64,000 bases of DNA, from NCBI GenBank assembly GCA_018376905.1, contig JAHAAK010000001.1, positions 35,208 to 99,207 on the forward strand, written 5' to 3'. This document shows, one piece after another, positions 61,747 to 64,000 of this stretch. Below the pieces are notes generated by a model. It was not told the DNA's origin, did not search any database, and worked only from the letters and a program-made list of their open reading frames with translations. Both the position numbers and the translations under genes were made by a program. Source of the DNA: Collinsella sp. Its GTDB lineage: Bacteria > Actinomycetota > Coriobacteriia > Coriobacteriales > Coriobacteriaceae. Position 1 is the first letter of the stretch, and each line of letters starts with the position of its first letter.

Positions 61747-63558
61747 ATGACAGACGAGCTGGACCCCCAGACTCAAGAGCATATTGATCATTCCGCAGAC
61801 GCCGTCGACGACTGCGATACTCCTACCTGCGTCGACGCCTCCACCGATGCGCCCGCCACCGCAGATGCGCCCGCTGCCGCAGATGTGCACGCTGCCGCAG
61901 ATGTGCACGCCGATGCGGATAAAGCAACAGACACAGACGATACTGTCGAGCATGACGAAAGCGAGCAGCCGGAGCCGAGCGATGCCGAACCCGACACAGA
62001 CCCCGCGCCACAGGCGGCAGGCCCCATCGAGGTGTCTTCGGAAGAAGAGCTCGATGCCGTCATGGACTCCATGATGGATGCCGTCAAAGCGATGAAAGAC
62101 GCCGTCGCCGATGCCGATATTGATGCCGAGGAAGAGGAGGCCGCCGAGGCGGCCTCGACCTTTGTGCCCGGCGAGACTCCGGTTGCCGACCAGGGCAGTA
62201 CCATGCCCTCGTTTCTCCAGCTCGAGCACCCCACGATTGGCGCCGATGCGGTCGATCCGCACGCAGCAGGCTTTTCTGTGGTCGAGGGCGGTACCGGCAA
62301 TATCGCCGCGCCGCAGACTGCCGATGCGGACGCTGCCGACACCACTCGCCCGACCGCCCCGCACTCCCCCGCCGCGAGCCGCGATCTGGGGACCGCTGTC
62401 TCGAACACCGCGAACGCCGTGGGCACCTTTATCGCCCAGGGCGCCTCGGCCATGCGCGAGATGAACGCCGCGAAAAAGGCACTTGCCGATGCCCGCGCCC
62501 ACCTGACCGAACTTGAGCAGCGCATTGCCGATCAGGCCGAGGAACTCGAGACGCGCCAGGATATCGCAGGCCGCTACGACCAGATCGTCGCCGACCAGCG
62601 CCAAGCGATTGCTACAGCGCAAAAGGCCGCCGCGGCAGCCGAGATTGACCGTGATGCCCACGCCGCCAAAGCGACAGAGCTCAAGGGTCAGTTCGAACAA
62701 ATGAAGACAGAGGATGACGCGACTGAGCTCCGCCTGAAGGCCGCGCTCGACGCCGTGGAGGCCCGCGAGGCAAGCTCTCGCGAGACCGGCAACCGCCTCG
62801 TTCGACGTCTTGAGGATTCCAAGCGCATCCGCGACAAGGTGAAGGCCGAGCGAGACGCCGGCATTGCGGCCGCACAACAAACCGTCGACGCCACGCGCGC
62901 CCAGCTCGAGACGCTGCGTCATGAGTATGCCGAGCTGCAACGCAATCCCTCGGCAAATCCCGCCAACTATACGGTGCGCACCAGCGAGCTCTCGATGCAG
63001 ATCTCCGACACGGCAGATGCCCTGCGAAAAGCCGAAGAAGATGTCCCGCGCATCACCGCCGACCTTGAGCACTCGCTTGCCGCAGCCGAGCAGGCCGTCG
63101 AGCAGGCTCAAGCCCCCATTGCCGAAGCCAAACGCGCACACCAAGCCGTGACGACTGAGGCCGATGCCGCGCGCGACGAGCTGCAGACGGCGAAAACTGC
63201 CGCCACGACGCGCCAGCGCGAACTGCGCGAGAAGATAGCCGCCGAGGACAAGGCACGCCGCGACCAAGAGCAAAGCATCGCCAACGCCCAAGCAGATGCC
63301 GCACATGCACAGTCGATCATCGAGCAGGCGACCGAGGTGCATGACCATCCAGAGATCACTGAGTCGCTTGCAGGATCCTTGGCCCGAGACAAAGCCGAAC
63401 ACGCCGAGACCGAGCAAGAAGTCGCCCAGCTCGAGGCCACCGAGGACGCGGTGCGCGAGCGTACCCGCGACTCACGCATCAAATTCACTGGCGCCATCGT
63501 CTGCATCGTCGCCGTGATTCTGGTAATCATCCTGATCTGGCTGTTCGCGAGCAAGTAA
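61747..63558 (+). CDS. Tail-anchored coiled-coil protein of unknown function
   Basis: A 603-residue protein. Residues 1-160 are acidic and Ala-rich with short tandem units (AAADVH twice, AD/DA-rich). Residues about 230-570 are predicted long coiled coil (ELEQRIADQAEELETRQDIA, HEYAELQRNPSANPANY as a break). Residues about 575-600 form one membrane helix (FTGAIVCIVAVILVIILIWL) ending FASK. This suggests a large cytoplasmic rod anchored by its C-terminus. ATG 61747 or ATG 61741 both lie behind GAGGAGC; the later one has better spacing. I do not recognise the family; a scaffold, cell-shape or division role is possible only by architecture. Confidence 0.75.
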   Translation: MTDELDPQTQEHIDHSADAVDDCDTPTCVDASTDAPATADAPAAADVHAAADVHADADKATDTDDTVEHDESEQPEPSDAEPDTDPAPQAAGPIEVSSEEELDAVMDSMMDAVKAMKDAVADADIDAEEEEAAEAASTFVPGETPVADQGSTMPSFLQLEHPTIGADAVDPHAAGFSVVEGGTGNIAAPQTADADAADTTRPTAPHSPAASRDLGTAVSNTANAVGTFIAQGASAMREMNAAKKALADARAHLTELEQRIADQAEELETRQDIAGRYDQIVADQRQAIATAQKAAAAAEIDRDAHAAKATELKGQFEQMKTEDDATELRLKAALDAVEAREASSRETGNRLVRRLEDSKRIRDKVKAERDAGIAAAQQTVDATRAQLETLRHEYAELQRNPSANPANYTVRTSELSMQISDTADALRKAEEDVPRITADLEHSLAAAEQAVEQAQAPIAEAKRAHQAVTTEADAARDELQTAKTAATTRQRELREKIAAEDKARRDQEQSIANAQADAAHAQSIIEQATEVHDHPEITESLAGSLARDKAEHAETEQEVAQLEATEDAVRERTRDSRIKFTGAIVCIVAVILVIILIWLFASK

Positions 63559-63585
63559 ACCAGCTGCCAAAAAACGCCTCAACTC

Positions 63586-63651
63586 AGTTGCGGTGAGAAA
63601 GTTTCTGTTTAGCCCCAAAAAGGCCAATTCAAGAACTATCTCACCGCAACT
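63586..63651. repeat. R4 inverted repeat (AGTTGCGGTGA type)
   Basis: AGTTGCGGTGAGAAAGTTTCT (63586-63606) faces AGAACTATCTCACCGCAACT (63632-63651) with one bulge and one mismatch. It shares its outer half with the copy at 57297. Confidence 0.75.
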
Positions 63652-63699
63652 TATTTAGATCGACGCAAGGCAACCTATCCCTCTTGCACCGATCTCTTG

Positions 63700-63830
63700 A
63701 CATAAGGACTGTCCCCAGGCGCCGGCACAAAAGGAACGTCCCCAAGTGCCAAGTGCCGTAAGAGTGTCCCCTTTGACTAGTCATTTAAGAACGTCCCCAA
63801 TGACTACCCAATGACCACCCAATGACTACA
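63700..63830. repeat. R2-family repeat array
   Basis: AAGGACTGTCCCCAGGCGCC, AAAAGGAACGTCCCC, AAGTGCC twice, GACTAGTCATTTAAGAACGT and three tandem AATGACTAC/CAC units. It directly precedes R3 copy D. Confidence 0.8.
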
Positions 63831-63832
63831 GC

Positions 63833-64000
63833 GACAACCACGGCAACGCCGATGTTTTGGCAACGACAGCGAGCGGGCCGCATTTGAGACAAGGTGACGT
63901 GAAATCAGAACCACCCTTAAAAAGGGTGGTTTGCTCTTAGGGTATAACCCACGGGCCCCGGGCTCGCGTCTAAAGGCGCGGGCCCGGACTTCGTCCAGGC
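63833..64000 (+). repeat. R3-related element, copy D (runs to the window edge)
   Basis: It shares the leader GGCAACGCCGATG..TTGGCAACG with copy C and ACAAGGTGACGTGAAA with copies A and B. Its apical hairpin is AACCACCCTT/AAGGGTGGTT. The outer stem is different, possibly GCGAGCGGGCC with a later GGGCCC..GCTCGC. The 3' limit is unseen. Confidence 0.55.

Larger units (their letters stand above)
63559..64000. other. Gene-free right end of the window
   Basis: Made up of an R4 inverted repeat, an R2 array and R3 copy D, which runs to the window edge. Confidence 0.6.

Noticed and set aside
61639..63417. A 592-codon minus-strand frame rich in Gly, Leu and Arg
   Set aside because: Shadow of the coiled-coil gene; no ribosome-binding site and no recognisable domain.
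63700..63830. CRISPR-like array
   Set aside because: R2 words vary in order, orientation and spacing, with no constant repeat length or unique spacers, and no cas genes are in the window.

Overview
The window looks like chromosomal DNA of a high-GC, gut-type actinobacterium of the class Coriobacteriia, most likely Collinsella. This is inferred from four things: high GC in housekeeping genes; argS directly upstream of a rho-like gene with a long Ala/Lys/Arg-rich N-terminus; abundant intergenic hairpin repeats with an ACCACCACAAAGG core; and the overall protein flavour. No rRNA or marker gene fixes the species.

Layout. 0-4 kb: start of a probable rho gene and argS (minus). 4-11 kb: CarD-like regulator, HD-domain protein, proA and proB separated by an S33-type peptidase, and a nicotinate phosphoribosyltransferase. 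11-13 kb: small membrane protein, tRNA-Ala(CGC), a radical-SAM activase-like enzyme and a candidate structured RNA. 13-25 kb: WecA/TagO-type transferase, trpS, MGMT-like protein, DegV, MarR, B3/B4 protein, pckA, lactate permease, polysaccharide flippase, metallophosphatase. 25-35 kb: K+/H+ antiporter, serC-serA with an M20 peptidase and a short DUF1015-like protein, two tandem histidine phosphatases, a nitroreductase, a DUF308 membrane protein and a YaiI-type protein. 35-43 kb: metal homeostasis (10TM metal exporter, ArsR/SmtB sensor, stand-alone HMA protein, Zn/Cd P1B-ATPase, DtxR repressor), interrupted by an exonuclease and an accessory endonuclease-like gene. 43-53 kb: HAD phosphatase, Uup-like ABC-F ATPase, pstSCAB, M20 dipeptidase, a second HAD, a second DegV. 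53.7-58.9 kb: an accessory island with a TOTE-type primase-helicase-PLD gene broken by one extra AT unit, plus a YafQ/DinJ-type toxin-antitoxin pair, lying between a diverged remnant and the intact copy of a LOG-family gene. 59-64 kb: tgt, an SDR and a tail-anchored coiled-coil protein.

The most unusual layer is intergenic. At least four repeat families recur: (R1) ACCACCACAAAGG terminator-like hairpins; (R2) arrays of GGGGACGTTC / ACGACTAGTC / AGTGCCGGCA words; (R3) a roughly 100-nt two-stem element following R2 arrays, whose stems change sequence but keep pairing; and (R4) long-loop inverted repeats, some sharing the arm AGTTGCGGTGA. R3 is the best candidate here for an undescribed structured element. 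The frameshifted TOTE-type gene, its degenerate PLD domain and its duplicated flank are the best candidates for unusual defence biology. All calls come from reading the sequence; no database search was run.
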